Shown here: piece by piece, positions 16,066-24,204 of the stretch
Numbering within the stretch: position 1 is the stretch's first letter
Layout of the letters: the number at the start of each line of letters is the position of its first letter
IMG/VR virus record: IMGVR_UViG_3300046655_000944
Span: 1 to 26,791 of that record
Origin: a virus
Strand: one strand, 5' to 3'
DNA length: 26,791 nt
The notes under the pieces: model-generated
What the model saw: the letters and a program-made list of their open reading frames with translations, nothing else
The model's database searches: none
What the model was told of the DNA's origin: nothing
Position numbers and translations under genes: made by a program

Positions 16066-16087
16066 AAAAGGGGCTATTGCCCCTTTT
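16066..16087. terminator. Bidirectional intrinsic terminator between convergent gene sets
   Basis: A 9-bp perfect inverted repeat, AAAAGGGGC, loop TATT, GCCCCTTTT. On the + strand the T run belongs to the right arm and continues TTTTCTATTTC; on the - strand the stem is followed by TTTTTTATT, so it should work both ways. It ends the fibre array (stop at 16060-16062) and the replication cluster. The stop codon of the 81-aa - strand gene (16074-16076) starts in the stem and lies mostly in the loop. Confidence 0.85.
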
Positions 16088-16319
16088 CTATTTCTTCTTG
16101 AAGTGCTATACTAAATCCTTTTATTGCCATTTCGAGACGTTGAACTTTTAAATGTTCTTGCTCTAATTGCTGCTGCAAATCTTGAATTTGTGCTAAATAC
16201 ATAATTCCAAGTTCAGATAAATTAGGCTCAAAAGGAGTGGATTCTTCTTCTTCTCGATTATCTAATGAGTCCTCCCATCCTGCTTCATCTGCAAGAGGAA
16301 TATCAATTTCTTTAGCCAT
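16074..16319 (-). CDS. Small acidic coiled-coil protein, paralogue of its upstream neighbour (81 aa)
   Basis: Function unknown. Residues 1-32 are acidic and probably disordered; residues 33-78 (LSELGIMYLAQIQDLQQQLEQ...LEMAIKGFSIALQEEI) form a heptad-rich helix. The second half aligns with the neighbouring 86-aa protein (LSE-x-G-x-x-Y-x-x-QIQ-x-L ... R/K-GF ... EI), indicating tandem duplication. Such short helical proteins occur in many marine phages and resemble a family of unknown function (a DUF6447-like pattern, from memory). A strong AGAGGAAGG precedes the ATG, which overlaps the upstream gene by 8 bases. It is the last gene of the - strand cluster. Confidence 0.8.
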   Translation of the reverse strand: MAKEIDIPLADEAGWEDSLDNREEEESTPFEPNLSELGIMYLAQIQDLQQQLEQEHLKVQRLEMAIKGFSIALQEEIEKGQ

Positions 16320-16572
16320 CTGAGCCTTCCTCTTCTATAGCATCCGCTGCATCTTCCTCTTCTTGTGCAATTTCTACTCGAAGCATATTAATAAACCCTG
16401 CCCTAGAAACATTCAATCTTTCTAGTCCATATTGAGCATCGTTTACCTCTTTATTCAAAATTTGAATTTGAGTAGTATAGTACTGCCCTTTTTCGGAAAG
16501 TTCTTCAATAATATATTTTTCTCCGTCCAAAGTAATTGCGGGACGGGGATCGGTTTCTTCAACTTCAGTCAT
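16312..16572 (-). CDS. Small coiled-coil protein with 'ITLDGEKYIIEELS' motif (86 aa)
   Basis: Function unknown. It has a short acidic start, then RPAITLDGEKYIIEELSEKG (10-29), a helical segment with QIQILNKEVNDAQYGLERL, and an acidic C-terminus (EEEDAADAIEEEG). The 'LDG-x-KY-x-I-x-x-LS' start followed by a helix is a pattern I recall from small conserved phage proteins of unknown function. The downstream 81-aa gene is a paralogue lacking the LDGEKY strand. It sits 8 bases after nrdB with AGGA before the ATG, so it is cotranscribed with the reductase genes; no functional link is proven. Confidence 0.82.
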   Translation of the reverse strand: MTEVEETDPRPAITLDGEKYIIEELSEKGQYYTTQIQILNKEVNDAQYGLERLNVSRAGFINMLRVEIAQEEEDAADAIEEEGSDG

Positions 16573-16580
16573 AATAAATC

Positions 16581-17540
16581 CTATTTAAATATGTCTTGCC
16601 AATTACCTGTAGTACTCGCCCGAGCATACTCTGTGGCACGATTTTCAAAAAAGTTAGTGTGCTCTACCCCGTTTAACATATAGTCGAGCCAGGGCAAAGG
16701 ATTATTTTCACTTCCAAAAATCTTTTTCATACCTAATCCAAGAAGTCTTCTATCCGCAATATATCGGATATACTCTTTTACTTCTTCAGGAGTAAGATCA
16801 GGAATAGAAGCACCTTGGAAACATAGATCAATAAATGCATCTTCTAGTTCAACAGTACGTTCTGCTGCACAGTAGATTTCATATTTAAGATCATCATTCC
16901 AAAGCTCTGGGTGCTCTTGAATAAAGGTACGGAAAAGTTGAGACATTCCTTCTACGTGAAGGGTTTCATCTCGTACAGACCAAGTTACAATTTGGCCCAT
17001 TCCTTTCATAAGATTATGTCTTGGAAAGTTTAATAAAATTGCAAAACTACTAAATAGCTGTACTCCTTCTGTAAAACCAGAATAAATTGCCATTGTTTTT
17101 GCAATATTCATTGGAGTATCCATACCAAAATGGGATAGATACTCATGCTTATCCATCATTTCTTTGTGCTCAAAGAATTTCTGGTATTCATCATCACCAA
17201 ACCCAAGAGTTTCTAGTAACAAAGAATATGCTTCTTGATGTACTGCCTCCATTGCTGCAAAAGCAGACAACATCATCCTTACTTCAGGCTGTTTAAATGT
17301 TGGTAGATAATGCGTAGCATACCCACAACAAACATCTACATCTGCCTGAGTAAAAAATCTAAAAATTTGATTAATAAGTCTACGATTCTCAGGGGTCAAC
17401 TTATCACGATAATCCCGAAGATCATCAGCAAGATTGACTTCATCCGGAAGCCAATGCATATGCTGTTGAGTTTTATAGTGTTCATAAGCCCAAGGATAAT
17501 TAAAGGGCTTGTAGTACTCTCTTTCATGTAATAAATTCAT
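16581..17540 (-). CDS. nrdB: Ribonucleotide reductase class I, beta (radical) subunit (319 aa)
   Basis: Houses the di-metal centre and tyrosyl radical that starts reduction of ribonucleotides by the alpha subunit, in the cytoplasm of the infected cell. By spacing against E. coli NrdB the six metal ligands are present: D67, E98, H101, E158 (TEGVQLF), E192 and H195 (RDETLH). The radical tyrosine is Y105, seven residues after E98. The C-terminal end is short, as usual for phage NrdB. Start: the ATG at 17540 follows nrdA by three bases, with AAGGAT (the last codons of nrdA) as ribosome binding site, giving tight coupling and matched expression. The E-x-V-H-x-E-x-Y arrangement supports a tyrosyl-radical enzyme rather than a Tyr-less variant. 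Confidence 0.97.
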   Translation of the reverse strand: MNLLHEREYYKPFNYPWAYEHYKTQQHMHWLPDEVNLADDLRDYRDKLTPENRRLINQIFRFFTQADVDVCCGYATHYLPTFKQPEVRMMLSAFAAMEAVHQEAYSLLLETLGFGDDEYQKFFEHKEMMDKHEYLSHFGMDTPMNIAKTMAIYSGFTEGVQLFSSFAILLNFPRHNLMKGMGQIVTWSVRDETLHVEGMSQLFRTFIQEHPELWNDDLKYEIYCAAERTVELEDAFIDLCFQGASIPDLTPEEVKEYIRYIADRRLLGLGMKKIFGSENNPLPWLDYMLNGVEHTNFFENRATEYARASTTGNWQDIFK

Positions 17541-17543
17541 TTT

Positions 17544-19325
17544 TTATCCTTCACACGCTAAACACGCGCCTTCGTCAATGCTATCAAATATGTATTGACG
17601 TAATGCTTCATCAGATACTTTTTCAGCTCTCTTATATGCTTCGCTACGAAGATAGTAGAGAGTTTTTACTTTCTTCTTCCATGCCATCATATGTATACCA
17701 TGTAATTCTTGTTTAGACACATTGGCAGGAAAGAATACATTTAGAGATTGACTTTGACAGATATATTGCTGTCGATCCGCCGCAAGATCAATAACCCATC
17801 TTTGGTCAATCTCAACGGCTGTTTTAAATACATCTTTTGTCCAATCGTCCAAAAATTCCAAATGCTGTACTGAGCCGCCGTTTGTAATAATTCCTTTCCA
17901 TACTTCATCAGTATCTTCTCCCATCTCTTGAAGAATATGCTCTAGATATTCGTTCTTTTGTAAACTGGATCCGGATTTAGTTTTTTGAGTAAACGCATTA
18001 GCACGGTAAGGCTCAATACTAGGACTAGTGTTACCACAAATAATGGAACTGCTAGCATTAGGAGCAACAGCCAGCAAATGAACATTACGAATTCCATAAC
18101 CAATTGCATCAGGCGCTTCACCGCGCGTATTAGCCAATTCACGAGTTGCACGTTCTGCCTCCGATTTTATATGCTTAAACATTCTCATGTTTGCACTCTT
18201 TGCCATTATACCTTCAAATGGCTGACCATGTCTTTGTAGATAAGCATGAAACCCCATTGCGCCTAGTCCAATACTTCTTTCTTGCATGGCACTATATGCA
18301 GCTCTCCATAGTTCTTGAGGAGCTTTATCAATAAAGTATGTTAGTACGTTATCTAACATTCCAACAAGATCGGGAATAAAAAGAGGGTCATGTTGCCACT
18401 CATCAAACTCCTCCAAATTCACACTAGACAAACAACATACTGCTGTACGATCTTCATTTGTAGCAAGAGTAATTTCACTACATAGATTTGAGTGATTTAC
18501 TTGCATTCCTTTCTCTTTTTGACAGTCGGGCAAAGCGTCCTGAACTGTATCTCCAAACATAATATAGGGCTCACCAGTTTCTACACGATTTTGAATAAGT
18601 TTTACCCAAAGTGTTTTTGCTGATACAGTTTTCACAACTCTACCCGAATTTGGGTCTTTCAACTCCCAGCTATCATCAAATCCTTCTTCTCTAGTAGCCC
18701 CTTCTATAAGCTGCATGAAATCGTCAGAAACAATAACACCGTGGTGCAGGTTAGTAGACTTACGATTAATATCGCCTCCAGTCGGTTTTCTAACATCTAA
18801 AAACTCCTCTATTTCTGGGTGGGACATATCAAGATATGCTGCATAACTACCTCGACGTGTAACACCTTGACTAAAAGCAAGCATCTCGGCGTCTACAACT
18901 TTCATAAAAGGAATTACTCCTGTGCTTTCAGAGCCATTAGAAGTTTTACTTCCTACACTACGAATATTATTCCAGCATCCTCCTACTCCTCCTCCTACAC
19001 TACTAAGAAAAGCATTCTCAGTATAGTGATTAGTAATTCCTTGCCTGCTATCTTCTACATAGTTTAAAAAACAACTAATTGGCAGGCCACGAGTAGTGCC
19101 ACCATTTGAAAGTATTGGGGTGCTAAACATAAACCAAAGTTTACTAGCATAATCATACAATCGTTGTGCGTGTGCTTCATCATTTGCAAAAGCCCCTGCT
19201 GCACGTGCAAACGCATCTTGAGGAGAAAGTTCTCCATCAATCATATATCTATCTTCCAAAGTTTTTTTACTAAACTCTGATAGATAAGCGTCTCGATTAT
19301 AATCGACAACTACATTAAAGCCCAT
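17544..19325 (-). CDS. nrdA: Ribonucleotide reductase class I, alpha (catalytic) subunit (593 aa)
   Basis: Reduces ribonucleotides to deoxyribonucleotides for phage DNA synthesis. Expected catalytic residues are visible: C85 (PISC) and C298 (CC at 297-298) as the redox pair, N280, C282 and E284 in NLCSE, the radical-transfer Y557/Y558 (KTLYY), and the C-terminal CxxC (C588, C591) that passes electrons from thioredoxin or glutaredoxin. At 593 residues it is shorter than E. coli NrdA (761) and has no N-terminal ATP-cone, so dATP feedback inhibition is probably absent, which is common in phage enzymes. Start: ATG at 19325 with AAGGGAG about eight bases upstream, overlapping the exonuclease gene by 11 bases. 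Followed immediately by nrdB. Confidence 0.97.
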   Translation of the reverse strand: MGFNVVVDYNRDAYLSEFSKKTLEDRYMIDGELSPQDAFARAAGAFANDEAHAQRLYDYASKLWFMFSTPILSNGGTTRGLPISCFLNYVEDSRQGITNHYTENAFLSSVGGGVGGCWNNIRSVGSKTSNGSESTGVIPFMKVVDAEMLAFSQGVTRRGSYAAYLDMSHPEIEEFLDVRKPTGGDINRKSTNLHHGVIVSDDFMQLIEGATREEGFDDSWELKDPNSGRVVKTVSAKTLWVKLIQNRVETGEPYIMFGDTVQDALPDCQKEKGMQVNHSNLCSEITLATNEDRTAVCCLSSVNLEEFDEWQHDPLFIPDLVGMLDNVLTYFIDKAPQELWRAAYSAMQERSIGLGAMGFHAYLQRHGQPFEGIMAKSANMRMFKHIKSEAERATRELANTRGEAPDAIGYGIRNVHLLAVAPNASSSIICGNTSPSIEPYRANAFTQKTKSGSSLQKNEYLEHILQEMGEDTDEVWKGIITNGGSVQHLEFLDDWTKDVFKTAVEIDQRWVIDLAADRQQYICQSQSLNVFFPANVSKQELHGIHMMAWKKKVKTLYYLRSEAYKRAEKVSDEALRQYIFDSIDEGACLACEG

Positions 19326-20163
19326 CCAACATTCTCCCTTGTATATCCTTAAAATTTGTTACACCTAATGCATCATCACAGTAAGTTAATAAGTCCATCA
19401 ACTCATAGTTTTTAAGAATCTGCTCTGGATTTTCATTCAATCCTTGTATAAATTTATATTTACTATTTATTGGTACAGCTTCGTAAATATCATATGCACT
19501 ACCATATGCTTTTACAAGGCTTACCGCACGTTTTGGACCAATTCCAGGAAATCCAGCTACATTATCGCCTTTATCCCCCATTAAACATTTCACAGAGATA
19601 TACTGTTCGGGAGTACAGTCATAGTGACTGCTCCAATTTTCTAGCGTGACTTCCTTCCTCGTCACATAAGAAAATCTACTTACACCCTCTTGTATTAATA
19701 GATCCCAGTCTCGGTCACTTGATATAAGCCAAATATTTCCTAATTGATATTTATCCTTATACTTTACTAGATGTCCTGCGACATCATCTGCTTCTACACC
19801 TTTATACCGAAGAACTGTATACCCACTCTCTTCCATTACCTCAAGACTGGCTTCAAACTCTTCGAAAAACTCTTCAAATGCTATTCGTTCCTCTTCCGTT
19901 TGTTCTGCAAATTTTTCTTTTCTATTTTGTTTATAGTCCTTACTAATTACCTTTCGATAAGAAGAAGAGCCCCAATCTGCAGCAATAATTATTCTATCTG
20001 TATCGTATGACTTTGCTAGACTTTGAACAGTTCCTTCGAATTCGTAACGAAAATCTGATCTTCCTTGGTGCTTCCATCGAAAGGCCAAGTTCAAAGCGTC
20101 AACAATTAAACTAGAGTAGGGAGAATCTTCCTCAAATAGCTTATCTTCAAAACTAAATGTCAT
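19315..20163 (-). CDS. 5'-3' exonuclease / flap endonuclease, T5 D15 and T4 RNase H type (282 aa)
   Basis: Structure-specific 5' nuclease that removes RNA primers and 5' flaps during phage replication. Metal-binding acidic residues are in the expected order: D22 (LIVDALNLAFR), D63, E124, D126 and D127 (GVEADD), D150 and D152 (SSDRDWD), D197 and D200 (MGDKGDN), followed by a helix-hairpin-helix DNA-binding motif (GFPGIGPKRA, 204-213). Length fits stand-alone phage flap nucleases. Its presence apart from the polymerase suits a family A polymerase lacking its own 5' nuclease domain. The ATG overlaps the upstream stop by one base (TAATG). Confidence 0.93.
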   Translation of the reverse strand: MTFSFEDKLFEEDSPYSSLIVDALNLAFRWKHQGRSDFRYEFEGTVQSLAKSYDTDRIIIAADWGSSSYRKVISKDYKQNRKEKFAEQTEEERIAFEEFFEEFEASLEVMEESGYTVLRYKGVEADDVAGHLVKYKDKYQLGNIWLISSDRDWDLLIQEGVSRFSYVTRKEVTLENWSSHYDCTPEQYISVKCLMGDKGDNVAGFPGIGPKRAVSLVKAYGSAYDIYEAVPINSKYKFIQGLNENPEQILKNYELMDLLTYCDDALGVTNFKDIQGRMLDGL

Positions 20164-20600
20164 TATAAAAACTCCGGATTTTCATTTTTTAACCACTCAT
20201 CTGCTAAAAGCACGAAACATTGCAAAAAGCAAATAAATACATATTGTTTTGTGCTTTCCGGTGGCAAGTCTGTAACTACAAAAATAGGTGATCTATTATA
20301 CTTAAAGAAAAGTAAGGCTTCTTGGTTTCCCTGAGCCGCCTGTAAATTTAATTTAGTCCACCAGCGGATAAGATTGTTAGTTTTTGGAGCAGTAAAAATT
20401 TTATCAGTAAGAGGAGAATCTGCATAGTTTTTTACTTCTATACAATACTTATTCTTTTCATGCGGTATATATAAATCTCCTTTTAGATATTCCAAAGCCC
20501 CAGAATTAGGAACTCTTTCAAACTGTAGATTTGTGTACTCGCGCAATAAATCTCTGACTAAATATTCTCCTCGGGCTCCTTTCGCTCTACTGTCCACCAT
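20163..20600 (-). CDS. PD-(D/E)XK nuclease, Holliday-junction-resolvase-like (145 aa)
   Basis: Probable small endonuclease. Residues 1-57 carry the Hjc-like pattern: SRAKGARGEYLVRDLL with E12, FERVPNSGAL, then KGDLYIP with D42 and YCIEVKNY with E55 and K57, that is, the PD-(D/E)XK core E...D...ExK. The rest is helical and strand-rich (LIRWWTKL, LLFFKYN, IFVVTD), with a C-terminal FICFLQCFVLLADEWL helix. In a recombination-heavy cluster beside SbcCD and the flap nuclease, cutting branched DNA before packaging is a reasonable role, but a DNA-degradation or VRR-type nuclease is also possible. The start overlaps the 69-aa gene by 14 bases. Confidence 0.8.
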   Translation of the reverse strand: MVDSRAKGARGEYLVRDLLREYTNLQFERVPNSGALEYLKGDLYIPHEKNKYCIEVKNYADSPLTDKIFTAPKTNNLIRWWTKLNLQAAQGNQEALLFFKYNRSPIFVVTDLPPESTKQYVFICFLQCFVLLADEWLKNENPEFL

Positions 20601-20796
20601 GACTGAATTCTTCTAGTATTTGGAATTTTTCTTGGGCTTCTGCAAGTATTGCAATCTGTGAGTCAATTGCGGCGATTATGTCTGGGTGCTCTCCAATACC
20701 AACTGGGCTTTCCAGATAAATCTCTATATTTGCCTGTGCCTCTTTCATTGCCCCGAAGTACTTCGCCTTCAAAGCTTCCATTATCACTTCTCTCAT
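20587..20796 (-). CDS. Small conserved phage protein with 'PVGIGEHPDI' motif (69 aa)
   Basis: Function unknown. Mostly helical: MREVIMEALKAKYFGAMKEAQANIEIYL, then the distinctive SPVGIGEHPDIIAAIDSQI, then a helix ending ILEEF. I recall short proteins with a P-VGIGEHP-x-I/F motif in T4-like marine phages, typically near replication genes; no function is established to my knowledge. The start is well supported by AGGAGGAGG (20800-20808 on the - strand) followed by AAA and ATG. It has overlapping ends with the nuclease gene downstream and a 51-base gap to the SbcC gene upstream. Confidence 0.85.
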   Translation of the reverse strand: MREVIMEALKAKYFGAMKEAQANIEIYLESPVGIGEHPDIIAAIDSQIAILAEAQEKFQILEEFSHGGQ

Positions 20797-20847
20797 TTTC
20801 CTCCTCCTGTAGTAACCATTGTTGTCTTCTATCAGACGCTAGTCTAT

Positions 20848-22644
20848 TTAGTACTCTAGTTTGCTGACGTTGTCGCATTTAATAACCTCTATTTTCTCAA
20901 GCAGTGGATGACTCCATCCGTGACTAACAATATAAGTATTTAGATCTTCTTGAAGAAGAACTTCTACTATTTTTTCCCGACCTGTTTCGTCAAGAACATT
21001 GATAACCTCGTCCAAGAATAAGACATTTATCCTGGATTTGGAAATACTACTCATCAGCTTTCGAATTGCAACTAGTGTTGCTGTGTTAACCCGGGCTAAC
21101 TCTCCACTCGAAAGCGCAAGAATGTCTACAACATTTCCATTGTCAGTGACTTGTACATTTAACTTATCATTTGTTACTACAAATTCAAGTGTAAATCTAC
21201 CGTCTGAAAGTTCTGCTAGATAGTGGTTTGCGAGTTCTTCTAACTCTTTTACAAGGTTTTCGATCTTGTATGCAACTAAACCATTTGTACTAAAAGACTT
21301 TTTTAGTACTTCTAGATTTGATGAAAGCTCTCCTATACTCTTTAACTTTTCGTGTGCTTTTTCGAGTTGAGCGCAAAATTCATCAGTTTGTTCTTGTATT
21401 ACTTGGATTCTGGTGTTGTGTTTTGTTCGCTGCTCATTTTCTTTTGCAATACGCTCCACTTCGCTTTTTGCTCTGCCCAAGTCATCTCGTACTCTAGCCA
21501 AGCGCTTTTCCAGCTCGTTTTTATCCAAGAGGGCCACTGGGAGACTTCTGTCGATACTTCGATACAAGTCTTCCCAATCCCTTTCAATTTTTCGAGCACT
21601 ATCGTACTCTCGATTGTTTCGTTTAATTTCTGATATTCTTCTTTCAATTTCATCTTGTTTTTCTCTCGCCTCTGCAACCTTTTTCGATTCCTCCAGGAGG
21701 AGGGCTTGTTTAAAGTCAGAGTCTACTGTCTGTTCACACGTAGGACAGTGATCTCCGAGTTTGTTGAGTTTTTCTAGTAATTTTTTAGACCCCGCTACGA
21801 CCCCGTTGAGACTTCCTAGCTCTGACTGTAAGTCATCATACGATTCTTTCTTTTCAACAGTGCATTTTCTAGCGTCATTAATATCTACTTGTCGGAGCAG
21901 TTCAATATAAGAATTGTTTTTAGAAATTTTTTTATTTTTTTCCGAAATATTTTCAATCTCTTTTGTTAAAAATCGAAATTCTTTCTCTTCTTCCTCCGTA
22001 TCAATTTCTAAATTTAGCATTGGCAGTACATTGGTATCTGTCAATTTGTTATCTGTCAACCATTTTTCAATCGTACTTACCTGACTGTTAAGTGTGTTTA
22101 CTTCCATAGAAATATCTCTGGAAGCAGACTTAAATAATTCAAAAAGCTCAACATACTTTTCTAAAGATAAAAGCTCAATTAAAAACTTTTTTCTATTAGT
22201 ATCTGTGGCTGTTAGGAATTGTAGACTTGCGTTTGTATTTTGGTATACGAGTTGTGAAAAGGTCTTAAAATCTATGCCTATAACTTCTTGTATAGACTTA
22301 TATGTGTTTGTAGCTGTATGGCTAGATACATCCTCTCCATTCTTTTCGAATTTTACTTTTACGTTTGTTTTTCGATTTACGGTTATTTTATATTCATCGT
22401 CATCACGAGTAAAATCAAGAATTATATCATAGCCATTATTTACATAACGATTAGGAATATCTGCTTTTTTAATTCCTTTTGAATTTTTATTATACAGAGC
22501 CTCTTCAATAATTAAAGGAATAGAACTTTTACCCATACCATTTGTACCTAAGATTTGGGTTAAAGTTCTTTCATCCAGCATTATTTCATTGCCTTGTCCG
22601 TAACTAAAACAATTATTCCATTGCAACTTTTGAAGCGTAATCAT
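20848..22644 (-). CDS. sbcC: SbcC/Rad50-like recombination ATPase, phage gp46 type (598 aa)
   Basis: ATPase partner of the SbcD-like nuclease; the pair resects and opens DNA ends for recombination-dependent replication and host DNA degradation. Seen: Walker A GTNGMGKSS (33-41), a long coiled coil (about 170-450) interrupted by the zinc hook CPTC (300-303), ABC signature LSSGE (511-515), Walker B VLFLDE (541-546) and the switch His in VSHGW (H575). Length is near that of T4 gp46 and much shorter than bacterial SbcC. The ATG overlaps the SbcD gene by 32 bases, with AGGA eight bases upstream. Confidence 0.94.
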   Translation of the reverse strand: MITLQKLQWNNCFSYGQGNEIMLDERTLTQILGTNGMGKSSIPLIIEEALYNKNSKGIKKADIPNRYVNNGYDIILDFTRDDDEYKITVNRKTNVKVKFEKNGEDVSSHTATNTYKSIQEVIGIDFKTFSQLVYQNTNASLQFLTATDTNRKKFLIELLSLEKYVELFELFKSASRDISMEVNTLNSQVSTIEKWLTDNKLTDTNVLPMLNLEIDTEEEEKEFRFLTKEIENISEKNKKISKNNSYIELLRQVDINDARKCTVEKKESYDDLQSELGSLNGVVAGSKKLLEKLNKLGDHCPTCEQTVDSDFKQALLLEESKKVAEAREKQDEIERRISEIKRNNREYDSARKIERDWEDLYRSIDRSLPVALLDKNELEKRLARVRDDLGRAKSEVERIAKENEQRTKHNTRIQVIQEQTDEFCAQLEKAHEKLKSIGELSSNLEVLKKSFSTNGLVAYKIENLVKELEELANHYLAELSDGRFTLEFVVTNDKLNVQVTDNGNVVDILALSSGELARVNTATLVAIRKLMSSISKSRINVLFLDEVINVLDETGREKIVEVLLQEDLNTYIVSHGWSHPLLEKIEVIKCDNVSKLEY

Positions 22645-23572
22645 TAAAAGTTCCTATAATATCTGGTATTCGTGCTTCTTCTATTTCTAATACAAATTGC
22701 AAGTATTCTGTAAGCTCTTCTTGAATTGTCATTTCCTTATCAAGAAGTAATGCTGCCTCACTATTTCTTCTCACAACTTTTTTATCTAGTAGTTCTGAGT
22801 TTTTTATATCTGCGAGCTCTTGTATGTCCCCTTCTATTTCATATATTGTGTGGTCGTACTCAGTAGGTATCATTTCTTCTGTACTATTTACAGTCTTACG
22901 TATCAATTGTGGAAGGTCAAAAGGCTCCCATATCCAAGACCAGTCGTCTGGATTTATAAGAAGATAACCAGTAGTTACATTAGTTCTATGAAAGGAAGTC
23001 GTCATTGGACTGCCAGGATATACAATATTACGCTGAGTATTACTATGTGCGTGTAGGTCTCCTGCAAATACGATAGGAAAATCCTCAAACCTGTCTAAGT
23101 CCACCTCTGGCTTGACATGGGGAGGTATCTCTCCTCGTACATGAGTAAACAGTGGTTCTGTCTGTATAAACTTTTCAATGCTTCCTTTTCTATGTAAGTC
23201 GGCGTAAGGAAGAACACCAAAACCAAGATCGGAATCACGATATGAAATATCCACTATCTGTACTAAAGGGTTAATATCTCTACTTGCTTGTTTTAGCTGT
23301 GTAAAGAAAGTTTTATTTTTCTTGGTAGCTTCGTGGTTTCCATCATAGATAAGAGTTGGAATACTTACTCCTCGTATAAAAGAAAAGTAAAGTTCTAACT
23401 CTTCCATATTAGGAAGGCGATCAAAGAGATCGCCCCCAATAATGTGCATATTGCACATCTTCTCCAAGCTATGTATTTGCTTAAAAAATAACGTGTACCT
23501 ATCTAAAGCCCAAGAAACTGGGACATTTTTCTGCCCCAGTTTTATATGCCAATCGGCTGTAAAAAGAATCAT
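22613..23572 (-). CDS. sbcD: SbcD/Mre11-like nuclease, phage gp47 type (319 aa)
   Basis: Metal-dependent phosphoesterase nuclease subunit acting with the SbcC-like ATPase on DNA ends. Metallophosphatase motifs are in order: ADWH (D7, H9), GGDLFDR (D48), DGNHE (N79, H80), H144 in FTHVRGE, and GDLHAH (H174, H176). The C-terminal third is the capping and ATPase-binding part. The ATG overlaps the SSB stop by four bases (ATGA); there is no strong independent ribosome binding site, so translation is probably coupled. Length is close to T4 gp47 (339 aa). Confidence 0.93.
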   Translation of the reverse strand: MILFTADWHIKLGQKNVPVSWALDRYTLFFKQIHSLEKMCNMHIIGGDLFDRLPNMEELELYFSFIRGVSIPTLIYDGNHEATKKNKTFFTQLKQASRDINPLVQIVDISYRDSDLGFGVLPYADLHRKGSIEKFIQTEPLFTHVRGEIPPHVKPEVDLDRFEDFPIVFAGDLHAHSNTQRNIVYPGSPMTTSFHRTNVTTGYLLINPDDWSWIWEPFDLPQLIRKTVNSTEEMIPTEYDHTIYEIEGDIQELADIKNSELLDKKVVRRNSEAALLLDKEMTIQEELTEYLQFVLEIEEARIPDIIGTFNDYASKVAME

Positions 23573-24204
23573 GCAACGTCAAACTCTTTCTCTAGTGCTT
23601 CTTCGTCTACATTAGCTTCATTGCTAGCGCCCTCTCGTACTCTATCGAGTAACTCTTTTTGTGCGTCTGGGGTTGGCCGAGGCATAACATCGTCCATAGA
23701 CTTCAGATCGGCAATTAGTGACAGCTCATCCTCATCAAGAGCACGAGACTTACACTTGAGCACCTGTACTTGATACTCTACATTATAGGGCAAAGGACCC
23801 GTCTTAACTCGCTTAAACTTGACATCCCAACCAGTTTTAGTGTCAGTAGGATCGCCTAGATCTTCGGCAGCTGTCATGATCTGCTCAAAAAGCTTCTTCT
23901 TTAAGTTAAAGACTTTTAAGTCACCATTGTGAATGCACTGCATAGCATAGCTCCATCCACATTTCAGATCGGGGTAGTATTCACGAACCCAGTCTTTTTC
24001 TTTATTATTAAAACGCTCTTCGTCTCGATCAAAAGAAAGACATTCCAAAGGAATATTCTTCCCATTTTCGCCTTCGATCCAGTAAACGTAACGAGCCAAT
24101 ACGTCGCCTACAAGCCGAACATTATTGTCGCCATCCTGTGGAACAAAAGTGTTGATTGAACTTTTTTGAGCTGCGCCCTTTGCTTTGTTAAATGTAAGTG
24201 CCAT
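23569..24204 (-). CDS. gp32-like single-stranded DNA-binding protein (211 aa)
   Basis: Likely coats single-stranded DNA at the fork and organises replication and recombination proteins. The layout fits T4 gp32: a basic N-terminal stretch (LTFNKAKGAAQKS, similar in kind to the gp32 cooperativity motif), an OB-fold-like core (about 28-155) with KVFNLKKKLFEQIMTAAEDLG followed by GWDVKFKRVKTG, a DVMPRPTPDAQKELLDRV segment resembling the gp32 end of the core, and an acidic C-terminal tail (DEEALEKEFDVA) of the sort that binds partners. The gp32 zinc ligands are not convincingly present. Good AAGGAG upstream; ATG overlaps the previous stop by one base (TAATG). It is the first strongly translated gene after the promoter at 24612-24640. 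Confidence 0.78.
   Translation of the reverse strand: MALTFNKAKGAAQKSSINTFVPQDGDNNVRLVGDVLARYVYWIEGENGKNIPLECLSFDRDEERFNNKEKDWVREYYPDLKCGWSYAMQCIHNGDLKVFNLKKKLFEQIMTAAEDLGDPTDTKTGWDVKFKRVKTGPLPYNVEYQVQVLKCKSRALDEDELSLIADLKSMDDVMPRPTPDAQKELLDRVREGASNEANVDEEALEKEFDVA

Noticed and set aside
20663-20878. 71-codon - strand frame spanning the gap between the SbcC and 69-aa genes
   Set aside because: It overlaps the 69-aa gene for most of its length, its sequence is Arg/Gln/Asn-rich without pattern, and the 69-aa frame has the strong ribosome binding site and the recognised motif.
22025-22065. Two TTGACA boxes on the - strand inside the SbcC gene
   Set aside because: No acceptable -10 box lies 16-18 bases downstream of either.
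22094-22432. + strand frames opposite the SbcC gene
   Set aside because: Phe/Ser-rich antisense shadows of a Lys/Glu-rich coiled-coil gene, without start signals.
23569-24204. Zinc finger in the SSB like that of T4 gp32
   Set aside because: C55, C82, C90 and H92 are present but their spacing does not match the gp32 H-x12-C-x9-C-x2-C arrangement, so I do not claim it.
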